Source of the DNA: Prevotella sp. CAG:755
GTDB taxonomy: Bacteria; Bacteroidota; Bacteroidia; Bacteroidales; Bacteroidaceae
NCBI GenBank assembly: GCA_000431275.1
Contig: HF989224.1
Span: forward strand, 28,907 to 42,781
Direction of reading: 5' to 3'
Length of the DNA: 13,875 bases
Below, one piece after another: positions 5,855-12,563 of the stretch. The position numbers and the translations under genes are program-made. Every line of letters begins with the position of its first letter. Positions within the stretch are counted from its first letter, which is position 1. The notes beneath the pieces were generated by a model, which was not told the DNA's origin, ran no database searches, and was given only the letters and a program-made list of their open reading frames with translations.

Positions 5855-8254
5855 ATGAAATTATCTGACTTAAAGACGGGCGAATACGGCATCATCGTCA
5901 AGCTGCACGGGCGCGGCAGTTTCCAGAAGCGCCTGGCCGAGATGGGCTTTGTCTACGGAAAGCGGGTGAAGGTGGTGCTCAACGCGCCTTTGCAGGACCC
6001 CATAGAGTATGAAATAATAGGCTACAAGATTTCGCTGCGGCGGGAGGAGGCCGACCGCATCGAAGTGGTCGGCGAGGCTGAGGCCCGCAACCTGGCACAC
6101 GTCGAGACTGTCGAACTGTCGCGCGACGCCTCGGACTGCGACGACGCACGGCGGGTGGATGAAGAGATGGAGCGCTTGGCGCAGCGGCGTAACCGAGTGA
6201 TCCGCGTGGCGTTGGTGGGCAACCCGAATTGCGGCAAGACGTCGCTTTTCAACATCGCCGCCGGGGCGCACGAGCACGTCGGTAATTACAGCGGCGTCAC
6301 CGTCGACGCCAAGGAGGGCCATTTCGAATACGGCGGATACCGCTTCACGCTGGTCGACCTGCCCGGCACGTACTCCCTCTCGGCGTTCAGTCCCGAGGAA
6401 CTCTACGTCCGCAAGAGCCTGACGGAGGAGATGCCAGACGTGGTGGTTAATGTGGTGGATGGCTCTAACCTGGAGCGTAACCTGTATCTAACGACGCAAC
6501 TGATAGATATGGACTTGCGCGTAGTGATGGCGCTGAACATGTATGACGAGTTCCGCAAGCGGGGCGACCAACTCGACACCGAGCGCCTCGGCCAGCTGCT
6601 GGGGATGCCTCTGGTGCCTACGGTGAGCCGTACGGGCGAGGGCATCAACAGCCTCTTCGACACACTTATCCATGTCTACGAGCGTCAGCAGCCGCCTCTC
6701 TGCCGCCACATTCACATCAACCACGGCGCCGAGCTGGAGCAGAGCATCGCCCGGATCCAGCAGCTCATCAAGCGTGACGGCGGCATCCGCTACAAGTATT
6801 CTACCCGCTTCCTCGCGATCAAATATCTCGAACGCGACAAGGACGTAGAGGGTATTGTCGAGGCCCTGCCAGCCCGTGAGGAAATCATCGCCACCCGTTT
6901 TGAAGAGAAAAAAAGGGTGGAAGCCTTGATGCACACGACGTGCGACAGTGCCATCGTCGATGCCAAGTATGCTTTCATCCAAGGTGCGCTGAAAGAAACC
7001 TACGTCCCGGGCACGGCTGAGGCGGCCGGGAAACGTACACCGACCGACCGCATTGACGCCGTAGTCACCAACAAGTGGCTGGCCTTCCCTCTGTTCTTCT
7101 TCCTGCTTTATGTGATTTTCCAAGGCACCTTTACGTTGGGCAACTATCCGATGGAGTGGATTGAGTGGCTCGTCAGCGAGTTTGGGAACTGGATTTCAAC
7201 TTATATGGCCGACGGCATGTTGAAAGACCTCATCGTCGACGGTATCATTGGCGGCGTGGGGAGCGTCCTGGTGTTCCTGCCGAACATTGTGATCCTCTAT
7301 TTGTTCATTTCCCTGCTTGAAGATTCGGGTTACATGGCGCGGGCGGCATTCATCATGGACAAGGTGATGCACCGCATCGGACTGCACGGAAAATCGTTTA
7401 TACCGATGATCATGGGCTTCGGCTGCAACGTGCCCGCCATCATGGCTACGCGCACCATCGAGAGCCGCCGGAGCCGCCTGATCACTATGCTGGTCATCCC
7501 GTTCATGTCGTGCACGGGCCGTATGCCGCTTTATATCCTTTTGGCCGGGGCTTTCTTCCCGCGCAGCGCCAGTCTCGTGGTGCTCGGGCTCTACGTGCTG
7601 GGCATCGTGGTGGCCGTCTTGTCGGCCCACCTCGTCGGGCGTTTCGTCCGCGAAGAGGACCTGCCCTTCGTCATGGAGTTGCCGCCCTACCGTGTGCCGA
7701 CGGCGAAGTCCGTCTTCCGCCATACGTGGGAAAAAGGTAAGCAGTATCTGCACAAGATGGGCGGCATCATTCTTGTGTGTTCTGTGATAATCTGGTTCCT
7801 CGGTTATTTCCCGAATCATGACAGCTATTCCACTGCGACGGAACAACAGGAAAATTCTTACATCGGTCATATCGGCAAGGCAATCGAACCGGTGTTTGCG
7901 CCGCTCGGCTTCGACTGGAAGATGAGTACGGGCATCCTTTCGGGCGTCGGGGCGAAGGAACTCGTCGTGAGTACGCTCGGCGTGATGTATAGTGTTGGCG
8001 AGGTGGAAGACGAAGGCGACATGGCCGCGGGCGACACCGCCTTGCAACGGGCCCTGCTGCATACGCTCACGCCGGCCGCCGCTCTGTCTTACATGGTGTT
8101 CGTGCTGCTTTATTTCCCTTGTATAGCCACGTTTGCCGCCATCCGTCAGGAGAGCGGGGGATGGCGCTGGGCTGTCTTCTCGGCTGTCTATACGGTGTGT
8201 GCAGCGTGGATGGTGGCGTTTGCGGTCTACCGGCTTGCCCTCCTGTGGCTGTAA
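5855..8254 (+). CDS. feoB: Fused FeoA-FeoB ferrous iron transporter
   Basis: An inner-membrane Fe(II) permease of 799 aa in which FeoA and FeoB are one protein, as is common in Bacteroidales. Residues 1-72 are the SH3-like FeoA domain (RLAEMGFVYGKRVKV, YKISLRREEADRIEV). A charged linker leads to the G-domain: G1 GNPNCGKTS (122-130), G2 in YSGVTVD, G3 DLPG (168-171), G4 NMYD (228-231) and a G5-like SRTGEG. The membrane part starts near residue 406 and contains the FeoB core motifs GFGCNVPAIMATR (C524) and PFMSCTGRMP (C553), then GAKELVVSTLGVMY near the C-terminus. No separate feoC is seen. ATG 5855 begins the FeoA domain; a start at 5813 adds 14 unrelated residues. All motifs are intact, so it should be functional. 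A very stable hairpin follows at once. Confidence 0.97.
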   Translation: MKLSDLKTGEYGIIVKLHGRGSFQKRLAEMGFVYGKRVKVVLNAPLQDPIEYEIIGYKISLRREEADRIEVVGEAEARNLAHVETVELSRDASDCDDARRVDEEMERLAQRRNRVIRVALVGNPNCGKTSLFNIAAGAHEHVGNYSGVTVDAKEGHFEYGGYRFTLVDLPGTYSLSAFSPEELYVRKSLTEEMPDVVVNVVDGSNLERNLYLTTQLIDMDLRVVMALNMYDEFRKRGDQLDTERLGQLLGMPLVPTVSRTGEGINSLFDTLIHVYERQQPPLCRHIHINHGAELEQSIARIQQLIKRDGGIRYKYSTRFLAIKYLERDKDVEGIVEALPAREEIIATRFEEKKRVEALMHTTCDSAIVDAKYAFIQGALKETYVPGTAEAAGKRTPTDRIDAVVTNKWLAFPLFFFLLYVIFQGTFTLGNYPMEWIEWLVSEFGNWISTYMADGMLKDLIVDGIIGGVGSVLVFLPNIVILYLFISLLEDSGYMARAAFIMDKVMHRIGLHGKSFIPMIMGFGCNVPAIMATRTIESRRSRLITMLVIPFMSCTGRMPLYILLAGAFFPRSASLVVLGLYVLGIVVAVLSAHLVGRFVREEDLPFVMELPPYRVPTAKSVFRHTWEKGKQYLHKMGGIILVCSVIIWFLGYFPNHDSYSTATEQQENSYIGHIGKAIEPVFAPLGFDWKMSTGILSGVGAKELVVSTLGVMYSVGEVEDEGDMAAGDTALQRALLHTLTPAAALSYMVFVLLYFPCIATFAAIRQESGGWRWAVFSAVYTVCAAWMVAFAVYRLALLWL

Positions 8255-8302
8255 TTCATGCGGCGCCCTGTCCCGGTGAAAAGGACAGGGCGCCGCACGA
8301 AT
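8254..8302 (+). terminator. Strong hairpin at the end of feoAB
   Basis: A perfect 14-bp GC-rich stem (8260-8273 with 8283-8296) with the loop CGGTGAAAA is extended by six outer positions with one mismatch (8254-8259 with 8297-8302). The outer stem includes the last base of the feoB stop codon. No U-tract follows, so it may act mainly as an RNA 3'-end stabiliser or a poor terminator. Confidence 0.65.
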
Positions 8303-8603
8303 GAGCCGTCGGTCGTGGGCATTTTCATGTGGCAGGATGTTGCGAGTTGGGCGGACATTCGGAGAAGCCGGCAGTTGCCTCTGCCCTTGCGGTCAGCCGT
8401 TTTGTTTTTTTCTTCCGCCGTGAAAGGAAGAACAGCCAGTTATTTAAGAAATTCAGTCAGCCGTCCCGTGAATGCTGTCAGCCGTCTTTTCACAACAGCC
8501 GGCCTGTGCATCCTGTCTGGGCATGGAGCCGGTCCGTCAACGAGGCCAGGCGGCTTTTCTTTTCTTGTCGGAAGGGAATGTGTTTCACTGCTGCCATAAA
8601 CGA
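8303..8603. other. Intergenic region with short direct repeats and a terminator-like T-tract
   Basis: No credible protein gene is seen in these 301 bp. GTCAGCCGT occurs three times on the plus strand (8392-8400, 8456-8464, 8477-8485), and a looser ACAGCCAGT lies at 8432. AGCCG (8527-8531) can pair with CGGCT (8551-8555), which is followed directly by a pyrimidine run, TTTTCTTTTCTT (8555-8566), like a weak plus-strand terminator. No TAnnTTTG promoter was found in front of it. Open frames here give compositionally odd peptides without family resemblance. Confidence 0.45.
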
Positions 8604-8644
8604 ATGAATCGCCGCAAGCTTTCATCAAGCATGCGGCGATTCAT
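8604..8644 (-). terminator. Hairpin downstream of tRNA-Lys
   Basis: A perfect 13-bp stem (8604-8616 with 8632-8644) carries an inner GCTT/AAGC stem in its loop. It begins 7 bases after the tRNA 3' end on the minus strand and is followed there by TCGTTTATG, so the U-tract is short. It is the likely terminator or processing boundary of the tRNA transcript. Confidence 0.65.
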
Positions 8645-8651
8645 CTGGCTG

Positions 8652-8724
8652 TGACCCGCTTGGGGCTCGAACCCAAGACCCCAACATTAAAAGTGTTGTG
8701 CTCTACCAACTGAGCTAGCGAGTC
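8652..8724 (-). tRNA. tRNA-Lys (anticodon UUU)
   Basis: A 73-nt cloverleaf can be drawn on the minus strand: acceptor GACTCGC/GCGGGTC with one G-U pair, D-arm with AGCTCAGTTGGTAGAGC, anticodon stem CAACA/TGTTG around the loop CTTTTAA, and T-arm with GGTTCGAGCCC. The anticodon in that loop is TTT, which reads lysine codons. The discriminator is A, and the 3' CCA is not encoded. It stands alone between feoAB and the AI-2E family gene, with its own promoter and 3' hairpin. Confidence 0.97.
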
Positions 8725-8749
8725 TAACCTCAGTGCTGTTAAGCGTGTG

Positions 8750-8781
8750 CAAAGGTAGGGAGTTTTGCCGGAATGGCCAAA
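8750..8781 (-). promoter_or_regulatory. Promoter of tRNA-Lys
   Basis: On the minus strand TACCTTTG (8750-8757) is a perfect -7 box, with TTTG (8778-8781) exactly 20 bp upstream. The predicted transcript starts about 22 nt before the mature tRNA 5' end. Confidence 0.8.
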
Positions 8782-8796
8782 TGTTTTGCTTATTTT

Positions 8797-9915
8797 TTAC
8801 GTCAGGGCTTCTTCCGGGGCTGCGGGCGGGTCGTCCGGAGTGTCGGGTTCTTTGACCACGTACCTTTTATAATAGGAGATAATGAGCGTGGTAAGCGGCA
8901 GGGCGATGATGAGGCCGATGATGCCCATGATGTATCCCCATACCGACAGTGAGAAGAGGACTATGGCTGGCGAGAGCCCCATGATCTTCCCCATGATTTT
9001 CGGTGTGACGACGGCGTCTTGTATCACTTGCACTACGCAATAGACCAATACGACGCTGCCCATCAGCCACCAGAAGCTGTCGCCGCTGTCTGCCGTGCGG
9101 AGCAACGCCAGAATAAGTGCCGGAAAGAAGCCGATGAGCTGCAAGTATGGCACGAAGCTGATGATGCCGATGAAGAGGCCCAGCCCGACGGGCATGGGGA
9201 AGTCGACGAGCAAGAAACCCACTGAGAACATGATGCAGTTGCTCAATGCTACGAGCGCCTGGCCACGGAAGTAGCCGCTCATGCCGTGCTCGACGTCGCC
9301 AACCAGTGCTTTTGCGAATGCCCTGCGCGATTTCGGGACGAAACGTAGCCATCCCGTGGCAAACTTCTCGTAGTCCATGAGCAAAAAGAAGAGGTACAGC
9401 AGGGCGATGAGCGACGACACAATGCTGAAAATGACGTTTGCCGTCGACCAGACCACGTTCCACACTTTCGGGGCTGTCTCTTTGAGGACATCGATGAGGT
9501 CATCCTTCTTCAACATCTCGGCGAGGTTGAGCCGCGAGAGGTGCTCGCTGATGAACGCTTGCAGCCCATGTGGGATACCGGGGGCTTTATATCCTCCCTC
9601 CAAATACCGCAGGGCTACGTCTTTCAGGTGTATGCACTCGTCGACCATCGGCGGGATGGCCAGATAGAGCAGGCCGGCGATCACGCCGCAGAGCAGCAGC
9701 AGCGTGACGATGATGGCCACGATCCGGAAGCGCAGCCGGCACTTATATTGGAAGAAACAGACGATCGGGTAAAGCATGTAAGCCACTACCCAAGCTACGG
9801 CGAAAGGGATGAGCACACCGCTCAGATAGTTGATGGCGGCGAGGACCAGCGCGAGGACGGCGATGAAGATGAGGCCTCGTATGAAACGGTCGAACGTGAT
9901 TTCCTGCTTGAACAT
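8797..9915 (-). CDS. AI-2E family transporter (PerM/YdiK-like membrane protein)
   Basis: A 372-aa polytopic inner-membrane protein. Hydrophobic segments lie around residues 12-55 (two helices), 64-88, 158-180, 222-238, 243-272, 284-300 and 314-348, with a hydrophilic periplasmic-type stretch about 90-155. This is the AI-2E family layout. The family motif near the end is present in the form QDAVVTPKIMGKIMGLSP (299-316). Substrates of this family are diverse (small signals, ions), and autoinducer-2 export is not implied. The acidic, proline-rich tail EPDTPDDPPAAPEEA is probably disordered. The start at 9915 is chosen because a -7 box lies at 9950-9957; the ATG at 9969 would be upstream of it. 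It diverges from rsmI across 118 bp. Confidence 0.88.
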   Translation of the reverse strand: MFKQEITFDRFIRGLIFIAVLALVLAAINYLSGVLIPFAVAWVVAYMLYPIVCFFQYKCRLRFRIVAIIVTLLLLCGVIAGLLYLAIPPMVDECIHLKDVALRYLEGGYKAPGIPHGLQAFISEHLSRLNLAEMLKKDDLIDVLKETAPKVWNVVWSTANVIFSIVSSLIALLYLFFLLMDYEKFATGWLRFVPKSRRAFAKALVGDVEHGMSGYFRGQALVALSNCIMFSVGFLLVDFPMPVGLGLFIGIISFVPYLQLIGFFPALILALLRTADSGDSFWWLMGSVVLVYCVVQVIQDAVVTPKIMGKIMGLSPAIVLFSLSVWGYIMGIIGLIIALPLTTLIISYYKRYVVKEPDTPDDPPAAPEEALT

Positions 9916-9949
9916 ACGTCGGGGGCGGTTGAAAGGTTGACCGCACTTG

Positions 9950-9957
9950 CAAAAATA
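9950..9957 (-). promoter_or_regulatory. Likely -7 box of the AI-2E family gene
   Basis: On the minus strand TATTTTTG matches TAnnTTTG. It lies 34 bp before the start codon at 9915. The -33 element is imperfect (TTTCG near 9979-9983). Confidence 0.55.
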
Positions 9958-9995
9958 AGTATTAACTTTCATAAAAAACGAAATATCGCCGCTGA

Positions 9996-10029
9996 TTTGT
10001 CTGTGACTACGGGGAAATCCATATATTTG
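9996..10029 (+). promoter_or_regulatory. Promoter of rsmI, almost touching the start codon
   Basis: TATATTTG (10022-10029) is a perfect -7 box, and TTTG (9996-9999) lies 22 bp upstream, slightly longer than the usual spacing. The box ends only 4 bp before ATG 10034. The expected transcript start is at or next to the first base of the gene, so the mRNA would be leaderless. Confidence 0.65.
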
Positions 10030-10033
10030 CATC

Positions 10034-10765
10034 ATGGGAATGTTATACGTAGTCCCCACGCCGGTGGGCAATATGGAAGACATGACACTCCGGGCGTTGC
10101 GGATTTTGAAGGAAGCCGACGTCGTATTGGCCGAAGACACCCGCACGTCAGGCGTATTGTTGAAACATTTCGATGTGCGTGCCCGTCTGATGTCTTACCA
10201 CAAGTTCAATGAGCACCAGGTGGTCGGGATGTTCGTCTCGCGCATGGAAGCCGGCGAGACGATGGCACTTGTTTCCGATGCCGGTACGCCCGCGATTTCA
10301 GACCCGGGATTTCTGCTTGTCCGCGCTTGTGTGGAGCGAGGCGTAGAGGTACAGTGCCTGCCTGGTCCGACGGCTTTTGTCCCCGCCTTGGTCGACTCGG
10401 GCCTGCCTTGCGACCGCTTTTGTTTCGAGGGCTTCCTCCCCCAAAAGAAAGGCCGTGCCACACAGCTAGCCGCTCTGGCTTCGGAAGAACGGACAATGGT
10501 GTTCTACGAGTCGCCTCACCGCATGGTCAAAACATTGCAGCAGATGAGCGAGGTGTTCGGCTCCGGACGCAAGGCAGCCGCTGTGCGCGAGATTTCGAAA
10601 GTTCATGAAGAAACCGTCCGCGGGACGCTGGCCGAGTTGGCTGCCTATTTCACGGAAAACGATCCCCGTGGTGAGTTTGTCCTTGTAGTGGCCGGAGCCG
10701 AGAGAGACAAACGGAAGAATAAAGAAAAAGCGAAAGAGAAACGCACCGAAGAGGAGCAAGATTAA
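10034..10765 (+). CDS. rsmI: 16S rRNA 2'-O-ribose methyltransferase RsmI (C1402)
   Basis: A tetrapyrrole-methylase-fold enzyme that uses S-adenosylmethionine to methylate the ribose of C1402 in 16S rRNA, near the ribosomal P site. The 243-aa protein has every family hallmark: PTPVGN (8-13), AEDTR (33-37), SDAGTPAISDPG (81-92), PGPTA (110-114) and FYESPHR (157-163). The C-terminus ends in a lysine/glutamate-rich tail (about 224-243) that may help bind rRNA. Two ATGs are possible, 10034 and 10040; the second gives the common MLYVVPTP start. The promoter box ends at 10029, so either start implies almost no leader. The next gene, a lipoprotein, begins 3-9 bp after the stop, so the two share a transcript. 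Confidence 0.96.
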   Translation: MGMLYVVPTPVGNMEDMTLRALRILKEADVVLAEDTRTSGVLLKHFDVRARLMSYHKFNEHQVVGMFVSRMEAGETMALVSDAGTPAISDPGFLLVRACVERGVEVQCLPGPTAFVPALVDSGLPCDRFCFEGFLPQKKGRATQLAALASEERTMVFYESPHRMVKTLQQMSEVFGSGRKAAAVREISKVHEETVRGTLAELAAYFTENDPRGEFVLVVAGAERDKRKNKEKAKEKRTEEEQD

Positions 10766-10774
10766 CTTATGCCT

Positions 10775-11650
10775 ATGAAAAAGATAATGACCTTAGTGGC
10801 AGTGGCTCTTACCGTAGCGCTGACCGCTTGCGAGAACAAAGCGACACAGGAACAGCAGGCACAGGCCGACATGTCGAGCCGCGATTCGCTGCTGAGTGTC
10901 ATCGCCCAGAAAGACAACGAGTTGAACGACATGATGACAACGCTCAACGACATCCAGGAGGGCTTCCGGCAGATTAACGAGGCAGAGGGACGCGTCAACC
11001 TGAGCAAGGGACAGCCTGAGACGTCGCAGCGTGAGGAAATCATGGAGAACCTTGCCTTTATTCAGCGGACCATGCAGCTCAACCGAGAACTCATTGCGAG
11101 GTTGCAGCAGCAGCTGAAGACCAACACGTCGGCCAGTTCGAAGCTTAAAGCCACGCTTGAAGCTACCATTGAGGGGTTGAACAGTGAGCTTGAAGCCAAG
11201 AACAAACAGATAGCAGACCTGACAGCCGAGTTGGAACAGAAGAACCTTTACATAGCCAAACAAGGTGAGCAAATCACAGCGTTGAACCAAAACGTCAACG
11301 ACCTGACCGCCCAGAACGAAGCCAAGAGCCGCACCATGGCTGCACAAGACAAGGAACTTCACACGGGATGGTATGTTTTCGGCACGAAACGCGAGTTGAA
11401 GGAACAGAATATCCTGCAACGCGGCGACGTCCTCCGTTCGGATCAGTTCAACAAGGATTATTTCACGCGTGTCGATATCCGCGTCGACAAGGTCATCAAA
11501 CTCTACTCGAAGAGCGCCAAGCTTCTCACCAACCACCCGGCGGGCAGCTACTCGCTTGACCGCGACAGCCAGGGGCAGTACACCTTGCGCATTACAAACC
11601 CGCAGGAATTTTGGAGAGCGAGCCGCTATCTTGTCATCGTTGTGAAGTAA
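10775..11650 (+). CDS. Coiled-coil lipoprotein, resembling Bacteroides Cbp1-type surface proteins
   Basis: A 291-aa lipoprotein. MKKIMTLVAVALTVALTAC is a lipoprotein signal peptide, with the lipidated cysteine at residue 19. Residues about 30-205 are almost entirely charged/Gln-rich coiled coil (NDELNDMM-like heptads, ELEAKNKQIADLTAELEQK). The last 85 residues are a compact domain beginning GWYVFGTKRELKEQNIL and ending in ITNPQEFW...YLVIVVK. From memory, this layout and C-terminus resemble a conserved Bacteroidales lipoprotein group in which one B. fragilis member is described as the collagen-binding adhesin Cbp1; adhesion here is not shown. D37-S38-L39 fits the Bacteroides O-glycosylation motif D(S/T)(A/I/L/V/M/T). 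ATG 10769, two codons earlier, is an alternative start. It follows rsmI by only 9 bp. Confidence 0.78.
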   Translation: MKKIMTLVAVALTVALTACENKATQEQQAQADMSSRDSLLSVIAQKDNELNDMMTTLNDIQEGFRQINEAEGRVNLSKGQPETSQREEIMENLAFIQRTMQLNRELIARLQQQLKTNTSASSKLKATLEATIEGLNSELEAKNKQIADLTAELEQKNLYIAKQGEQITALNQNVNDLTAQNEAKSRTMAAQDKELHTGWYVFGTKRELKEQNILQRGDVLRSDQFNKDYFTRVDIRVDKVIKLYSKSAKLLTNHPAGSYSLDRDSQGQYTLRITNPQEFWRASRYLVIVVK

Positions 11651-11716
11651 ATCGAGTGGAAGCAGGAACGCTGACGCCACGCCTTTTTGTTTCAAAACGG
11701 AAAGAATACATCATGT

Positions 11717-11744
11717 CCGGCACCGCAACTAAACGTGGTGCCGG
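11717..11744. terminator. Hairpin between the lipoprotein gene and the next gene
   Basis: CCGGCACC (11717-11724) and GGTGCCGG (11737-11744) form a perfect 8-bp stem with a 12-base loop, followed by the A/T-rich CTGACATTATTATAT. It lies 66 bp after the lipoprotein stop and 27 bp before the next start. It could be a terminator of the rsmI unit or a leader hairpin of the following gene. A run TTTTTGTTT at 11684-11692 lies just before it. Confidence 0.4.
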
Positions 11745-11771
11745 CCTGACATTATTATATAAGACAACGAT

Positions 11772-12440
11772 ATGAAAACCTTACTTTCTCACTTCCTCCG
11801 CCGTGCCCTGCTTGTGTGCATGGCCGCATCGCTGTTCGGGCCACTTGCGGCCCAGCAGAATCAAGTGCAACAGCGTTCGAACACGATATTCGCTTATCCG
11901 AAGTTCCAGAAAGCCAAAATCTTGCAGCCGTTCGGGCGTTATGTGACAGCCGACGCCAACATCTTGCTCAAAAATGCTTCCCTTTGTTATATGGAAGGCG
12001 ACACCGTGATGCAGGCCAACGTGGCCAATATCCTTGGTGTCGAGTTTAATGATTCCGTCCGTTACCGGAAAGTAGAAGGTGTGGCTATGGGGCGCGTCAT
12101 CGCCGAAAAGAATTGGCGCACGCTTGTTGTCGTGACTACGATCGATATGGAGAAGTATCGCGAAGAGACTGTTGGCGGCGACAACCTGCCTTTCTTCGAG
12201 ATGTCAGACCTCAACGTCTTTCTCGAAATCGACGGCGACTCGCGTGAGGAGGCCAAGGGCTATCCGCTCGAAGAGCGCTATTATTTCCTCATCGACGGTG
12301 TGGCAGTCCGTGCTACGGAGAAAAACATCAAGAAGTACGTGAAGCCTGAAATGAAAGCGGCTTTCAAAAATCTGATGCACGACAAGTTCTGGAGCTGGAA
12401 CGACGCGAAGTCGCTCGCCGTTCTCTTGGCTTATATTTAA
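11772..12440 (+). CDS. Secreted protein of unknown function
   Basis: I do not recognise a characterised family. The 222-aa protein begins with a clear signal peptide, MKTLLSHFLRRALLVCMAAS then LFGPLAAQ, with cleavage likely after residue 27 (LAA|QQ). Cys16 is preceded by V and does not make a lipobox, so it is probably soluble in the periplasm or exported. The mature part has no membrane segment, coiled coil or catalytic motif that I can name. It contains FAYPKFQKAKILQPFGR and DANILLKNASLCYM near the start, alternating hydrophobic strands (RTLVVVTTIDMEKY, LNVFLEIDGD), and a helical basic C-terminal part. From memory, similar proteins occur in other Bacteroidales. No -7 box was found between 11651 and 11771, so it may be read from the rsmI promoter. 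It converges with the MATE gene. Confidence 0.75.
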   Translation: MKTLLSHFLRRALLVCMAASLFGPLAAQQNQVQQRSNTIFAYPKFQKAKILQPFGRYVTADANILLKNASLCYMEGDTVMQANVANILGVEFNDSVRYRKVEGVAMGRVIAEKNWRTLVVVTTIDMEKYREETVGGDNLPFFEMSDLNVFLEIDGDSREEAKGYPLEERYYFLIDGVAVRATEKNIKKYVKPEMKAAFKNLMHDKFWSWNDAKSLAVLLAYI

Positions 12441-12475
12441 GGCCTTGCGGGGTGGCCCGCCGATATTCCTGAAAA

Positions 12476-12520
12476 AGCGAATCCCTCGTGGCAACTGCCG
12501 GTTGCCGCGAGGGATTCGCT
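12476..12520 (-). terminator. Intrinsic terminator of the MATE gene
   Basis: A 20-bp stem (12476-12495 with 12501-12520), uninterrupted except for one G-U pair, has the five-base loop TGCCG. On the minus strand it runs directly into TTTTT (12476-12472). It lies 43 bp past the MATE stop. The stem may also stop the converging gene, though the plus-strand side lacks a T-run. A smaller hairpin, GCGGG-GTGG-CCCGC (12447-12460), lies just after that gene's stop. Confidence 0.88.
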
Positions 12521-12563
12521 ATGTTTGCACTGGAAATCCCGGTCTGGCGGATTGCTCCCGTGC

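Noticed and set aside
7196..8062. 288-aa minus-strand open frame
   Set aside because: Antisense to the FeoB membrane core; His/Asp/Arg-rich composition typical of antisense frames.
8258..8654. Small plus-strand proteins of 60-113 aa between feoAB and the tRNA
   Set aside because: They overlap each other and the feoAB or tRNA 3' hairpins, with no promoter, conserved motif or consistent composition.
10793..11695. 300-aa minus-strand open frame
   Set aside because: Antisense to the lipoprotein; the Leu/Val-rich look mirrors the coiled-coil codons.
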